A stretch of 64,000 bases of DNA. Source: JADJNW01 sp964526645. GTDB taxonomy: Bacteria > Bacteroidota > Bacteroidia > Chitinophagales > Saprospiraceae. Below the pieces are notes generated by a model, which made no database searches, had not been told where the DNA came from, and saw only the letters and a list, made by a program, of their open reading frames with translations. The stretch lies in assembly GCA_964526645.1 (NCBI GenBank), contig CAZGJN010000011.1, positions 30,051 to 94,050 of the forward strand, in the 5' to 3' direction. Position 1 is the first letter of the stretch. Each line of letters starts with the position of its first letter. This document shows positions 54,826 through 64,000 of this stretch, piece by piece. The translations under genes and the position numbers were made by a program.

Positions 54826-56060
54826 CAGACAACCATCTCCATTTTTGAAATAACAGCGTTATAGGCTTTTACGACTGACCGAATCACATAATCCACCTGC
54901 TCCTCCCTTAGTCCATTATACACTGGCAATGTAATCTCTTTTGCGTAATTATCATAAGTGGTAGGATAATCTTTTATATCGTAGCCATTGTTTTTGAATA
55001 AAGTCAACATCGCCATTGGAATATAGTGTACATTCACTCCTACGCCTTGTTCAGAAATGAATTGAATCATTTCATCCCGCTGTTGCTCTGTAATATTTCG
55101 AATGCGCAGCATATACAAATGACAGGAAGAAACTTTATCTTCATTATAATACGGCGGCAATTGCGCCCACTCATATTGCGAAAAGGCATGATTGTATTGT
55201 TCAAAAATCCTTTTTCGATCTGGTAATAATTCCGATTGATACTTGCGAATTTGCGCCAAGCCAATAGCCGCACAAATATCGGGCATATTAATTTTTAAAC
55301 CCTGATCAATAATATCATACCGCCAGGCACCGGGTTGGTTTTTTTCAAATGCACTTTTTGTTTGCCCATTCAATGCAAATGCCTTTAAAAATTGATATTC
55401 CGCTTGATTATCGAATGGTTTAGGTAGATTTAATGCAATCGCGCCACCTTCGCCCGTTGTTACATTTTTGACAGAATGTAAAGAAAAAACCGTCGCATCT
55501 GCTTGTTGTCCATTGGGCTTGTCTTTATAGACAGCGCCAATTGAATGTGCTGCATCGGATAATACCAGCATTCGCCCCAGTTTTTCCTGTCGTTCATTTG
55601 CTGGATTAAATAAAGATTTAGTTCCTGATTCATTTACTAAGTGTAATATAGCATCATAATCACACATCCAACCCCCAATATCCACTGGCAAAATCGCTTT
55701 AGTACGAACTGTAATAGCTGCTTTAATTTTATGTACATCAATATTAAAATCCTCGCCCACATCCACCATGATGACCTTCGCGCCGATGTTCATCGCACAC
55801 AGCGCCGTGGCGCTATACGTATAAGCCGGGATAATTACCTCATCGCCAGCACCAATGCCGTACCAGCGCAGCAGGAGCATCGCACCGGATGTCCAGGAAT
55901 TGACGCATAACACCGGAGTGCTGGTGATTTCGCTGATTTCCGCCTCCAATTGGCGCACTTTAGGTCCGGTGGTGAGCCAGCCAGTATTAGTCAGACAGTC
56001 ATTCACCTCAGCGATCACGTCTTGGTCAATGAGGGGAAGACAGAAGGGGATACTTTGCAT
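54825..56060 (-). CDS. DegT/DnrJ/EryC1/StrS family PLP aminotransferase
   Basis: 411 residues. Catalytic Lys198 in SLHSVKNVTTGEGG and the PLP-binding Asp169 in VLSDAAHS. It would aminate the 4-keto sugar made by the dehydratase, giving UDP-QuiNAc4N (inference from neighbours). The next gene's start overlaps its stop by one base, so translation is coupled. Confidence 0.92.
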   Translation of the reverse strand: MQSIPFCLPLIDQDVIAEVNDCLTNTGWLTTGPKVRQLEAEISEITSTPVLCVNSWTSGAMLLLRWYGIGAGDEVIIPAYTYSATALCAMNIGAKVIMVDVGEDFNIDVHKIKAAITVRTKAILPVDIGGWMCDYDAILHLVNESGTKSLFNPANERQEKLGRMLVLSDAAHSIGAVYKDKPNGQQADATVFSLHSVKNVTTGEGGAIALNLPKPFDNQAEYQFLKAFALNGQTKSAFEKNQPGAWRYDIIDQGLKINMPDICAAIGLAQIRKYQSELLPDRKRIFEQYNHAFSQYEWAQLPPYYNEDKVSSCHLYMLRIRNITEQQRDEMIQFISEQGVGVNVHYIPMAMLTLFKNNGYDIKDYPTTYDNYAKEITLPVYNGLREEQVDYVIRSVVKAYNAVISKMEMVV

Positions 56061-56216
56061 GTCTATAATGCCAATTAGGATTCAAAAAGTTGGATTTAAA
56101 ACCTTTCAAAGTACTGAAAAACAAAATATTGTAAAAATATATTGTCGTAATATCATAGAGTATTCTAGCATCAGTCATCTCTACCATTATTTAAAGTGAC
56201 TTATTTTAAAATCTAA

Positions 56217-56870
56217 TTACAGATACCTGTACATATTTAATGACCTACCTTGTAATTCACCTCGCACCCACCCATTGAGTTCATATGCCCGAATCGCTTG
56301 AAGATTGTCTGCTAAGACGGAGAGTTGCAGCTTGTGGGTGCCATATACCTCTACAGCCCGGCGTTCAAATTCTTTGAGCAGTACCGAGCCGTAGCCCTTG
56401 CCCTGATATGCTGGATCTACGCCGATAACGACGAGTCCGGCATGCGGATCTTGTGCTATACGCTGCGCCTGCTCTGTGCTGAAATGCCTGCGCTTGCGCA
56501 ATCCAAGTTTTATGAGTAGATTCTTTCTCAGCAGCGGCCATTTGGCGCGTACCTCCGGATGAAAGAACACCCAGGGATGTGTGATAAATGCCCACACCGC
56601 CTGCCAGAAGGTGTGCTGCGCCATGCCACTCGCTGAGCCGGTACCGAGGCTGCCGTCGCTGATCATGCCACCACAGTAGCCAGCACAGCGGCCTTGCTCG
56701 TCTTCGATATGGAAAAGAAAAGTTTTGCTTGTGGAAAGGTACCAAGAAAGCATGTGAATAACGTAACGCTGCCCCAAGGCAGTGGATAAAGAGCGGGGAA
56801 AAGCAGCACGGTGGCAGCGAGCGAGGGCGGGGAGGTGGGCGGGGAGGGTGGATTTTATTTCAGAAGGCAT
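56217..56870 (-). CDS. GNAT acetyltransferase of the glycan locus
   Basis: 217 residues from ATG 56870 (frame open to 56912). GNAT motif A is GLVVIGVDPAYQGKGYGSVLLKEF, with the late SVLADNLQAIRAYELNGW. A hydrophobic Trp/Phe-rich segment (TFWQAVWAFITHPWVFFHP) is unusual and may bring it to the membrane. In this context it may N-acetylate the 4-amino sugar, replacing PglD (inference). It starts within a base or so of where the GT4 gene ends. Confidence 0.85.
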   Translation of the reverse strand: MPSEIKSTLPAHLPALARCHRAAFPRSLSTALGQRYVIHMLSWYLSTSKTFLFHIEDEQGRCAGYCGGMISDGSLGTGSASGMAQHTFWQAVWAFITHPWVFFHPEVRAKWPLLRKNLLIKLGLRKRRHFSTEQAQRIAQDPHAGLVVIGVDPAYQGKGYGSVLLKEFERRAVEVYGTHKLQLSVLADNLQAIRAYELNGWVRGELQGRSLNMYRYL

Positions 56871-56880
56871 ACTTGATCCC

Positions 56881-58095
56881 TCAGTTGATAAACGTATAAA
56901 ACGCATCAGCAATGGTAGAGCGGTTGAAATGAGCCGTCACGTAGGCATGCCCATTGCGGCCCCATTCCGGCAGTAGATCCCTGTGGGTATGCACATACCG
57001 CACCTGCGCTGCTAAGGCTGTGGCATTTTCCGGCTCAAAGGCAAGCCCCGCACGGCCTTGTTCGATGAAAAGCTCTTTTGCCTCGCCTTCGATGCCCAGC
57101 AGCACCGGCTTTTCAAGGCATAGAATTTCAAATAGCTTGGATGGAATAGCGCCCAGAAACAAATCCAGCTTTTTCAGCGGAATAATGCCCACATCAATGG
57201 ATTGAATCACGTCGGCAATCTGATCTTTCGGGACGCCTTTGAAAAAATAGACATTGGAAGTGCCCAGCGCCTCTTTCAGTTCCATGAGCCGCTCCTTTTC
57301 CGGGCCTTCGCCGATAAGGATAAATTTAACTTCCGGCAAATCCTTCACCAAGGCGGCGGCCTGAATGATACAGTCCAACCCCTGTGCATAGCCCAAAAGA
57401 CCACCAAAGTAAAACAACAGGTCGTCCTTGCTGAAACCTTTCTGAGTACGCCAGTCTTCACCCGTAAGGCGGGATTCCAACTCATCTACATCTACTCCAT
57501 TAGGCAACCAAAATATGCGTTTATTAGGAAATCGCTGACGGATATTGTTAATAATGCCTTGGGTTTGACCCGTAATGAAATCAGAGTGGCGGTAAATCCA
57601 GGTCTCTAATTGCTCGCTCAATCTAATAAGCAGGCGGTTGCGCACAATACCGAGCTTCACGGCAGTTTCCGGCCATAAATCCGACACATTAAACACGAGT
57701 TTGGCCTTCTTCCACCGCTTTAGCAACACGGCGGTAAAACCAAGAAACAAAGGCGGCGATTCACAAATAATAAAATCAGCCGCTCCTGTTTTCAGTAAAC
57801 CGACCATCAAAGAACTAAATGTAAAGGAAAAATAATTGACGAGTCGGATCAGTGCGGATTTCCGGCGGGAAACGAAAATCCAAGAACGATACACCTGTAA
57901 ACCATTCATGGTTTCTCTTCGGTAAATACTGCCGCGGTAGCCCGGGAAGACCTCATATTGAGGATAATTCGGAAAGGCTGTCAAAACGCTGACGGAAGCA
58001 CCCCTTCCTTGAAGCTTCAAAGCAAGATCGTGCAGGCGGTTCTGTGGTGCTCCCGTTTCAGGCGGAAAATATTGGGTGAGAATAAGGATGTTCAT
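56881..58095 (-). CDS. Glycosyltransferase family 4, WbuB-like
   Basis: 404 residues, GT-B fold. N-terminal NILILTQYFPPETGAPQNRL, the WbuB-like FIICESPPLF and NVSDLWPETAVKLG, then the donor half with NGVDVDELE, LLGYAQGLDCIIQAA and FKGVPKDQI. WbuB transfers FucNAc or related sugars onto a lipid-linked HexNAc. It overlaps the epimerase gene by four bases. Confidence 0.93.
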   Translation of the reverse strand: MNILILTQYFPPETGAPQNRLHDLALKLQGRGASVSVLTAFPNYPQYEVFPGYRGSIYRRETMNGLQVYRSWIFVSRRKSALIRLVNYFSFTFSSLMVGLLKTGAADFIICESPPLFLGFTAVLLKRWKKAKLVFNVSDLWPETAVKLGIVRNRLLIRLSEQLETWIYRHSDFITGQTQGIINNIRQRFPNKRIFWLPNGVDVDELESRLTGEDWRTQKGFSKDDLLFYFGGLLGYAQGLDCIIQAAALVKDLPEVKFILIGEGPEKERLMELKEALGTSNVYFFKGVPKDQIADVIQSIDVGIIPLKKLDLFLGAIPSKLFEILCLEKPVLLGIEGEAKELFIEQGRAGLAFEPENATALAAQVRYVHTHRDLLPEWGRNGHAYVTAHFNRSTIADAFYTFIN

Positions 58096-59216
58096 CCAAT
58101 AGATAAGAGGGTACTCACAATGATGCCGGATGCCTTTCCAGAACCATAAAAGTCATGGGATTTGACAAAAGACCGACCCAGAAAATCTTCGACAGCAGCG
58201 GATATAGCAAGGGAATCAATACCGGTTAGGCGGTTGTAACCGTGATCCACCAACTCCCGCCATTCCGTTTGATCCCGAAGAGTTATACAGTACTTATTGA
58301 AAAAGAAAGCTTCCTTTTGCAGACCGCCACTGTCGGTCATTACCAGACGAGCGTTCTGAATAAGTTGCAACATATCAAAATACCCGACAGGTTCCAGCAA
58401 CTTAGCATCGAAATGAAGACCCTGAGCGGCAACCAGCTTTTGCGTTCTTGGATGCAGCGGTATGACAACGGGAACGTGCCGGTGTACCCAGTTGATGGAC
58501 TGCACGAGCTGTGACAGTCGCTGCGGATCATCGGTGTTCTCTGCCCGGTGTATGGTACAAAGTATAAAATCCTTGCCAGCGAGGCCCTCCTGTTTCAAAA
58601 TCTCAGACTTGCCCTCAGCCAAATGGGAATAGTAAAGAGCTGCATCTTCCATGACGTCGCCGTTTTGCACGATGTGGCAGTCAAAATGCCCAAAACCCTC
58701 ACGCATAAGATTTTGAACGGCCAGATCGGTAGGGCAGAACAACACGTCGCTGATGCGGTCGGTGAGGATACGATTAATTTCCTCCGGCATAGCCATGTTA
58801 AAGCTGCGCAGACCCGCCTCCACATGTACGACCCGACCATGCAATTTTTTAGCTGCCAAAGCCCCTGCCAAGGTGGAATTCGTATCACCATAGACCATCG
58901 TGTAGTCCGGTTTTTCAGTTTGCACTATCTGTTCGATTGCTTCTAGCATGCGCCCTGTCATGGCCCCGTGCGATAGGCTGTTAATGTCCAAATAATACTG
59001 CGGACGTGGTATGTGCATTTCTTCAAAAAATACATCCGACATATTTTTGTCGAAATGCTGCCCCGTGTGGACAATCAACTCTTCTATGCTTCCCTGGGCC
59101 ACAATGGCACGGGACACTGCAGCTGCTTTGATGAATTGGGGACGGGCGCCGAGGATGGTGAGAAGTTTAAGTTTTTTATTCAAAGTATTTCCACTCGATT
59201 TTTTTTTCAGAGGCAA
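58092..59216 (-). CDS. wecB: UDP-N-acetylglucosamine 2-epimerase (non-hydrolysing)
   Basis: 374 residues. TILGARPQFIKAA, HTGQHFDKNMSD, VYGDTNSTLAGALAA, HVEAGLRSFNMAMPEEINR, and late SGGLQKEAFFF. It converts UDP-GlcNAc to UDP-ManNAc. The ATG at 59216 overlaps the deacetylase gene by 41 bases; a TTG at 59183 before NKKLKLLTILG would reduce the overlap to eight and may be the real start. Confidence 0.95.
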   Translation of the reverse strand: MPLKKKSSGNTLNKKLKLLTILGARPQFIKAAAVSRAIVAQGSIEELIVHTGQHFDKNMSDVFFEEMHIPRPQYYLDINSLSHGAMTGRMLEAIEQIVQTEKPDYTMVYGDTNSTLAGALAAKKLHGRVVHVEAGLRSFNMAMPEEINRILTDRISDVLFCPTDLAVQNLMREGFGHFDCHIVQNGDVMEDAALYYSHLAEGKSEILKQEGLAGKDFILCTIHRAENTDDPQRLSQLVQSINWVHRHVPVVIPLHPRTQKLVAAQGLHFDAKLLEPVGYFDMLQLIQNARLVMTDSGGLQKEAFFFNKYCITLRDQTEWRELVDHGYNRLTGIDSLAISAAVEDFLGRSFVKSHDFYGSGKASGIIVSTLLSIG

Positions 59217-59892
59217 GGTTTACAAGCTTGTGAAATTCATTTCGTGTTATGACATCTGAAATATAATTACAAGGGTGAATCAATACCACAACGTCATTGC
59301 TGATTGCAGTGGCTATCAAATCTTCAACCTTACAGAAACTGGGGCTGCGGTATCTTGGCTCCATCCAAAATATTTTAGAAAAAAAACCATCCTTCGCTAG
59401 CAAGTCTTCTGGACAAGTAGGTATTTCATTGCCAGAATAAAATTTTTGTCCAGACTTTTTTTCCCAAGACCTATATATCTCAGGTTCATATTTGGGGTCA
59501 TGGTATTTACCTAACTTGTAGATTCCGGATCCGTGCTTTGAGAATCCTTGGATTTTTATACCAGCTACTTTGTTTTGAAGAGAATTGAATTCTTTTAGAA
59601 ACGCTTCAATGTTGATGCTATTCTCTAAATGTAGTCCAATTTTGTGCCCCCCTCTTTTCAGTAAATGTAATGTTTCGTCGTCAGGAGATGTGCACAATCG
59701 GTGAAAAAATGTTCCTTTAACCTTTTTTAGGTTACAATATCTTATGAATTGTTTTAAGTGAGATAAATACCCAATCATTAAGGGGTATGATGGAAAATAA
59801 TCTTCTATGATTTTGCTAGTTATCTTACGTATGAGGGTATGATGACCGTAAGGTTTATCAACATCCACTCGTAGAATAAGTGCCATATTCAA
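59176..59892 (-). CDS. Polysaccharide deacetylase-like protein of the glycan locus
   Basis: 238 residues. RVDVDKPYGHH at the N-terminus (the Asp-containing first motif of the NodB fold), GGHKIGLHLEN (second motif) and VVLIHPCNY near the end. Metal ligands and the catalytic base are only partly recognisable, so activity is uncertain. Strongly AT-rich compared with the flanking epimerase. Confidence 0.75.
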   Translation of the reverse strand: MNMALILRVDVDKPYGHHTLIRKITSKIIEDYFPSYPLMIGYLSHLKQFIRYCNLKKVKGTFFHRLCTSPDDETLHLLKRGGHKIGLHLENSINIEAFLKEFNSLQNKVAGIKIQGFSKHGSGIYKLGKYHDPKYEPEIYRSWEKKSGQKFYSGNEIPTCPEDLLAKDGFFSKIFWMEPRYRSPSFCKVEDLIATAISNDVVVLIHPCNYISDVITRNEFHKLVNLASEKKIEWKYFE

Positions 59893-60683
59893 ATTATTAA
59901 CTTAAGCTTTGCTTTGACTTGTTTGTATTTATTGTAGCTAAGCGATTTAAATATTTTCCCCTGCCCATTTTGTGGATGAAACTCAAATTGACCTTTCTCT
60001 ACCATTTTGATACCTTTGATCATTGCAGTTGAGCAAAGTGCTTCAACTTTTGCTTCAATTTCCTCCAATTTCAGACCATGTAATTTTTCAGATAAATACT
60101 CTTTGAGTAAAATGGCTCCACTGTCTATACCCGCATTCACTTTAAAGACAGTTGCACCTAAAGGAATGTCATATAAAATTGATTGGGCTACTACATCCAT
60201 ACCTTTCGCATCAGGTAAAATACCAGGATGTGAATTTAACACTGCAATCCTGGGAATTGAGATGATTTCTTGTTTAAGGATAGGAGCTCCCCCTAAAATA
60301 ATTAAATCAGGTTTTAAATCAACAATTTTTTTCTTTGTGATATTATGATTTATATTATCAAAATAGTCTAATGGAATATTGTTTTTTTTACAAAACTCCT
60401 TAATCGAATAATTGAGTGTTGGATCATTTTTCAACGAAGTTGTTCTCACATCTTTACAGCGGGTAAGTCTATAAATAATTCTCCAAATAGTATTACCCAA
60501 GTCATTGTTTTGAAAATAGCGCTTGATACTGCTTATTCGATATTTGTAAACTGCTGTAGGGGAAGCCATCAAAGTCTGAAGAGGAATGATACCTTCATAG
60601 ACCATGTTACTTAGAATACTTCGCCCTAAAGAATTTTCATTAAAAGCTATGAAAATTATTCGTAATGCTTGGTTGCTGGTCAT
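59889..60683 (-). CDS. Formyltransferase-family protein
   Basis: 264 residues. The formyltransferase triad is visible: Asn150 and His152 in LNSHPGILPDAKG, and Asp188 in NAGIDSGAILL. It may N-formylate an amino sugar with 10-formyl-THF, as sugar N-formyltransferases of O-antigen loci do. Overlaps both neighbours by four bases. AT-rich. Confidence 0.85.
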   Translation of the reverse strand: MTSNQALRIIFIAFNENSLGRSILSNMVYEGIIPLQTLMASPTAVYKYRISSIKRYFQNNDLGNTIWRIIYRLTRCKDVRTTSLKNDPTLNYSIKEFCKKNNIPLDYFDNINHNITKKKIVDLKPDLIILGGAPILKQEIISIPRIAVLNSHPGILPDAKGMDVVAQSILYDIPLGATVFKVNAGIDSGAILLKEYLSEKLHGLKLEEIEAKVEALCSTAMIKGIKMVEKGQFEFHPQNGQGKIFKSLSYNKYKQVKAKLKLII

Positions 60684-62071
60684 AAGTTAACCTTTGAAAT
60701 TACTGCTTTAAATTTTCCGTTTCCCCCACGTTCAATTTTTGATACTTCCTTTATGCTAATATTTATTTGCCCTAATTGAGACACCATTCTATTTTTTATG
60801 ATTTCCTTTTCCGAGCTGTCCATAGGTGTAGTAACACTGACTAAAATTTCAAATTCGTCAAGCGTATGTTGAATGACTTGTGCTTCCATGATTTTTGGTA
60901 TATCGATAAATATACTATGAAAACGAACCATCATTCGCCCATCTTTTCCTATGACAGTATCTTCAATTCTGCCACCAATTTCTTTAACCATCGGCATTTC
61001 TCTGCCGCACCTACATTTATCTAGGCTTATTATTGCAGTATCACCTATCTTATAGCGTATTAGTGGTTGGTCAAAGTTCAATAAACCAGTACATATTATT
61101 TCTTTTTCCGAGCTTTCATTAATGTTATTATTGTCAAATGAAGTGAATTCTATAATTCCAATATCCGGACTAATGTGAAGCCCCCCTTTCCCGCATTCCG
61201 ATATTTGACCACACATTTCAACACTACTCCATGTATCATAAGTTGGGCATTGATAGGCCTTTCTAAAAATACTCCTCATTTCTAGAGTCAATTTTTCACT
61301 AGAGGTGATGACACTTTTCAGTTTAGGTAAGGGATAACCGGATTCTACCAGAAGTTTTGCAAGGAAATAATTGCTCATAGCATATCCCATCATATAGGCA
61401 ACTTTGTGTTTATTCATACCTTCCAAATAGCTAGTTATTGTATTGGGAGAAATATGGTATGCTGAAAAGTATACTTGTCTTTCAAATGGATTCCATCGGT
61501 AAAAAGGGGCTTTCCCAAAAGCTTCCGGAATAATACGACGGCCTCCAATCATTCCCCTGACATCATGCATGGAAACATTTGCCCAGTTTTTTACCCTGCT
61601 TTCATAACCAGCAGTCCATTTTTGGTGAAGTGGTTCTGAATATAAAATCTGCGTAGGTGTCCCTGTGCTTCCGCTGCTACTGAAAAATTGTCCGCCTTTT
61701 TCCCTTTTAGACGACAGCAGTGTAGTAGTGCCAAATTTTCGCAAATCTTGTTTTTCGAGGAAGGGAAGTTTTTTTAAATCCTCCAACTCAAATCGGCCCA
61801 ATTGGGAAACTGTAAACCCCAACTTGCTGTATTTTTCCCGATAAAAAGGTACCGTTTCAAAGGCATGAACCAGTAATTTTCGCAACTCGACGGTCTGGTA
61901 ATCCCGCCATTGCTGTGCAGTAAACGCCTCCCGATCTTTGAATTTCTTTAGTTCCTCTTTGAATATGCCTCCAAAGCGGCGTTTTTGCCAATAATAACCG
62001 TAGGCCGAAACGGCCCAGTTTTGAGCAAAAACTGGAAGGCGAGGGTATATTTTATCCTGGAGGAAAGCCAT
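60680..62071 (-). CDS. CapK / phenylacetate-CoA ligase-like adenylate-forming enzyme
   Basis: 463 residues. AMP-binding loop SSSGSTGTPT, YDTWSSVE, RYKIGD, GRIEDTV and a C-terminal Lys in GGNGKFKAV. Relatives in capsule loci (CapK) are thought to activate an acid for transfer to a sugar; the exact substrate is unknown. Start ATG 62071, one base after the asparagine synthetase stop. A Cys-rich CRCGREMP suggests a metal site. Confidence 0.88.
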   Translation of the reverse strand: MAFLQDKIYPRLPVFAQNWAVSAYGYYWQKRRFGGIFKEELKKFKDREAFTAQQWRDYQTVELRKLLVHAFETVPFYREKYSKLGFTVSQLGRFELEDLKKLPFLEKQDLRKFGTTTLLSSKREKGGQFFSSSGSTGTPTQILYSEPLHQKWTAGYESRVKNWANVSMHDVRGMIGGRRIIPEAFGKAPFYRWNPFERQVYFSAYHISPNTITSYLEGMNKHKVAYMMGYAMSNYFLAKLLVESGYPLPKLKSVITSSEKLTLEMRSIFRKAYQCPTYDTWSSVEMCGQISECGKGGLHISPDIGIIEFTSFDNNNINESSEKEIICTGLLNFDQPLIRYKIGDTAIISLDKCRCGREMPMVKEIGGRIEDTVIGKDGRMMVRFHSIFIDIPKIMEAQVIQHTLDEFEILVSVTTPMDSSEKEIIKNRMVSQLGQINISIKEVSKIERGGNGKFKAVISKVNL

Positions 62072-62072
62072 T

Positions 62073-63944
62073 TTAGGCGGTCGTTTTGGTATTCAGTTCC
62101 TGCATCCGTTGGAAATAGGTGTGGTACCAGATAAATATCATGAACAACTGTCCGATAATAGCTCCAAACTGCTCTGGCTGGCATCGGAAATTAGACACCA
62201 TTTGTCGAATAGGAATAAATCTCAGTGCTCCGCATTGAAACACTGGACAGTGCTCCATTTCATCCAATCGCTCTGAGAAGGTAGGCTCATGGAGCAGGTA
62301 GCTGGTCCAGGGTACACTCAATCCAATTTTTCTGTGCTGAACGATTTCAGGAGGTAACCAGGATTTCATAGCCTGCAAGAGTATATATTTACCTCGCCAG
62401 CCTTTATCGAGCCATTCAATGGGAAGGGTGGCAAGGCCTTCCACCAAGCGGTAATCCAAAAAAGGCTCCCGACACTCGATACCTGCGCCCATAGTAGAGC
62501 GGTCGTTACGATCCATAAGAGAGCAGAGATAGGTGTGCTGGTCTAGATAAAGCAATTGCTTTAGTAGTTGTTTGGGATGAGTATCTTCTGCTTCTTTCAG
62601 AATTGCGGAACGATAACTGATGCTGGCTTCAAGACACTCAAGTCCGAATCGCTTAAAGTCTTGAGGGAACAAGTTGGAAGCACTTAGGAGTTGCATAGTT
62701 CGCCGGTTCCTGATATTGAGATAGCGGTACAGTTTTTCGTTGCGCTCGTTACTTCTCAGTTTATTTAAAAAGGGGAGTAACATTTGAATTAAGGAAAATA
62801 CAGGCTGAAAACGCCAAACACGGTAACGCACATATCCAGCCATGAGTTCGTCAGCACCTTCTCCAGAAAGAAGTACGCTTACGTATGGCTTAGCCATACG
62901 TGAAATAGCCAACAAGTGTGGATCATTGTGGTGAATAAGTGGTTCATCGTGGTACCAGGAGGAATCTTCAAGGGTCTGTAAAAGGGCTTCGCCTTCTAGC
63001 CGAGTAGTGAAAAAAGGATAACCTATTTGCTCAGCAAAATTCTTAGCCAATGCAGATTCATCATGTCGTTGATCTTTAAAACCTATACTAAAATTGCTTA
63101 CCTTGATTTTTTGCCTGTGAAGTGAGGCAAGAATACTACTTGAATCTAAACCGCCGCTAAGCAATACACCTACAGGAACATCGCTCACCATTCGGTAACG
63201 AACTGAATCCATAAACACCTGGTCGAACCATTCAATAGGCTGTTGGATAGGGTCGTGCTGCATTACTCGCTCTGACAAATTCCACCAACGGTGAAAAAGT
63301 AACTCACCGTCTTTACAAAGCGCATAATGCCCTGGTAACAAGCGATATACTTCCTTAAAAAGGGTGTTTTCTCCTGCTACATAACGATACAATAAAAACT
63401 CATCCCATTTGGTTTGATCAATCGTAAGGGGCACACCTGCTACGAAAAGAGCTTTGGGTTCTGAGGCAAAGTATAAGCTACTGCCTTGAATCGAATAGTA
63501 AAGCGGTTTTACACCCATGCGGTCACGGCAGAGAAACAATTCCTTTTTCAGTTTATCCCAGATAGCGAAAGCAAACATACCGTTCAGCCGGTGAAGCATA
63601 GCCGGTCCGTATTCGGCAAAAAGAGATAACAGTACCTCTGTATCGGTAGTGGTATGTAGGGAATAGCCTTTTGTGACCAATTCCTGTCTAAACTCCGCAA
63701 AATTATATATCTCCCCATTATAAGTGATTACATAGCGTCCGGAAGTATCGTGGAAAGGCTGATGCCCTCGCTCTGAAAGGTCAAGGATAGAAAGGCGGCG
63801 ATGGACAAAGCCGATATTGGATTGCTGCCAGATTCCTCCGTCGTCTGGGCCCCGGTGCGCCAAACTCCGTCCCATCTTTTGGATCAATTCGGTTTCGATA
63901 TTTTTTTCTTTGTCGAAATGTAAAATGCCAGCTATGCCGCACAT
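62073..63944 (-). CDS. asnB: Asparagine synthetase B-like glutamine amidotransferase
   Basis: 623 residues. Class II glutaminase N-terminus with Cys2 (MCGIAGIL) and the RGPDDGG and NGEIYN motifs, then a synthetase domain with PP-loop SGGLDSS (263-269) and SGEGADELMAGY. First gene of the surface-glycan operon. In such loci these enzymes can amidate uronic acids rather than make free asparagine; sequence alone does not decide. Confidence 0.93.
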   Translation of the reverse strand: MCGIAGILHFDKEKNIETELIQKMGRSLAHRGPDDGGIWQQSNIGFVHRRLSILDLSERGHQPFHDTSGRYVITYNGEIYNFAEFRQELVTKGYSLHTTTDTEVLLSLFAEYGPAMLHRLNGMFAFAIWDKLKKELFLCRDRMGVKPLYYSIQGSSLYFASEPKALFVAGVPLTIDQTKWDEFLLYRYVAGENTLFKEVYRLLPGHYALCKDGELLFHRWWNLSERVMQHDPIQQPIEWFDQVFMDSVRYRMVSDVPVGVLLSGGLDSSSILASLHRQKIKVSNFSIGFKDQRHDESALAKNFAEQIGYPFFTTRLEGEALLQTLEDSSWYHDEPLIHHNDPHLLAISRMAKPYVSVLLSGEGADELMAGYVRYRVWRFQPVFSLIQMLLPFLNKLRSNERNEKLYRYLNIRNRRTMQLLSASNLFPQDFKRFGLECLEASISYRSAILKEAEDTHPKQLLKQLLYLDQHTYLCSLMDRNDRSTMGAGIECREPFLDYRLVEGLATLPIEWLDKGWRGKYILLQAMKSWLPPEIVQHRKIGLSVPWTSYLLHEPTFSERLDEMEHCPVFQCGALRFIPIRQMVSNFRCQPEQFGAIIGQLFMIFIWYHTYFQRMQELNTKTTA

Positions 63945-64000
63945 AATTATAACAGGAGTTACGCACTAAATAAAGCAAAAAAAAGTAATAACTTTACAGG

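Noticed and set aside
1..64000. CRISPR array, prophage or insertion sequence
   Set aside because: No regularly spaced direct repeats, transposase, integrase or phage structural genes were found.

Overview
The window is chromosomal DNA of a member of the Bacteroidota, most like the Saprospiria/Lewinella side of the phylum (class-level placement is inference). Signs are C-terminal type IX secretion sorting domains of both type A and type B, promoters of the Bacteroidota form TTG/TTTG-N18..20-TAnnTTTG, sparse Shine-Dalgarno sequences, a Rho factor with a long charged insertion, and many lineage-typical proteins (PorE-like OmpA protein, YwqG/DUF1963, DUF2911, PSP1/RicT-like). No rRNA, prophage, insertion sequence or CRISPR array was seen; one tRNA (Cys) is present.

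Layout. 1-11.4 kb: end of radC, an ABC exporter, a base-excision glycosylase, a GNAT enzyme, a secreted subtilisin, an AT-rich stop-interrupted nuclease-toxin-like remnant, a PIF1-type helicase, a YwqG protein, rnpA and two unknowns. 11.8-16.5 kb: a tight five-gene operon of sensor kinase, response regulator, secreted papain-like cysteine protease, a small protein and a multi-pass membrane protein; this is the best candidate for an undescribed system. 16.7-31.8 kb: M48 lipoprotein protease, DUF2911 protein, a lipoprotein/type IX cargo pair, tRNA-Cys, another type IX cargo, lpdA, a RicT-like protein with DNA polymerase III delta', glutathione peroxidase and a PorE-like envelope protein. 31.9-40.3 kb: an overlapping TPR protein/lipoprotein pair, kdsD, recQ, aroQ and malic enzyme.

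40.3-52.8 kb: a membrane-anchored patatin-like protein, a BtuB-like TonB receptor under a clear cobalamin riboswitch (with a 9-bp P1 helix), frr, a YugP-type metalloprotease, serS, rho behind a long untranslated leader, a methyltransferase-like protein and a Tat-exported Gfo/Idh/MocA oxidoreductase.

52.9-63.9 kb: a ten-gene minus-strand surface-glycan locus, mostly overlapping or nearly abutting: asparagine-synthetase-like amidotransferase, CapK-like adenylate-forming enzyme, formyltransferase-like enzyme, polysaccharide deacetylase-like protein, UDP-GlcNAc 2-epimerase, WbuB-type glycosyltransferase, GNAT, PLP aminotransferase, PglC-type sugar transferase and PglF/WbpM-type dehydratase. Together they predict a polyprenyl-linked glycan that begins with a 2,4-diamino-2,4,6-trideoxy sugar and carries N-acyl, N-formyl or amide decorations. 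Start codons were revised where the longest reading frame runs past a better start; each revision is explained in the entry.
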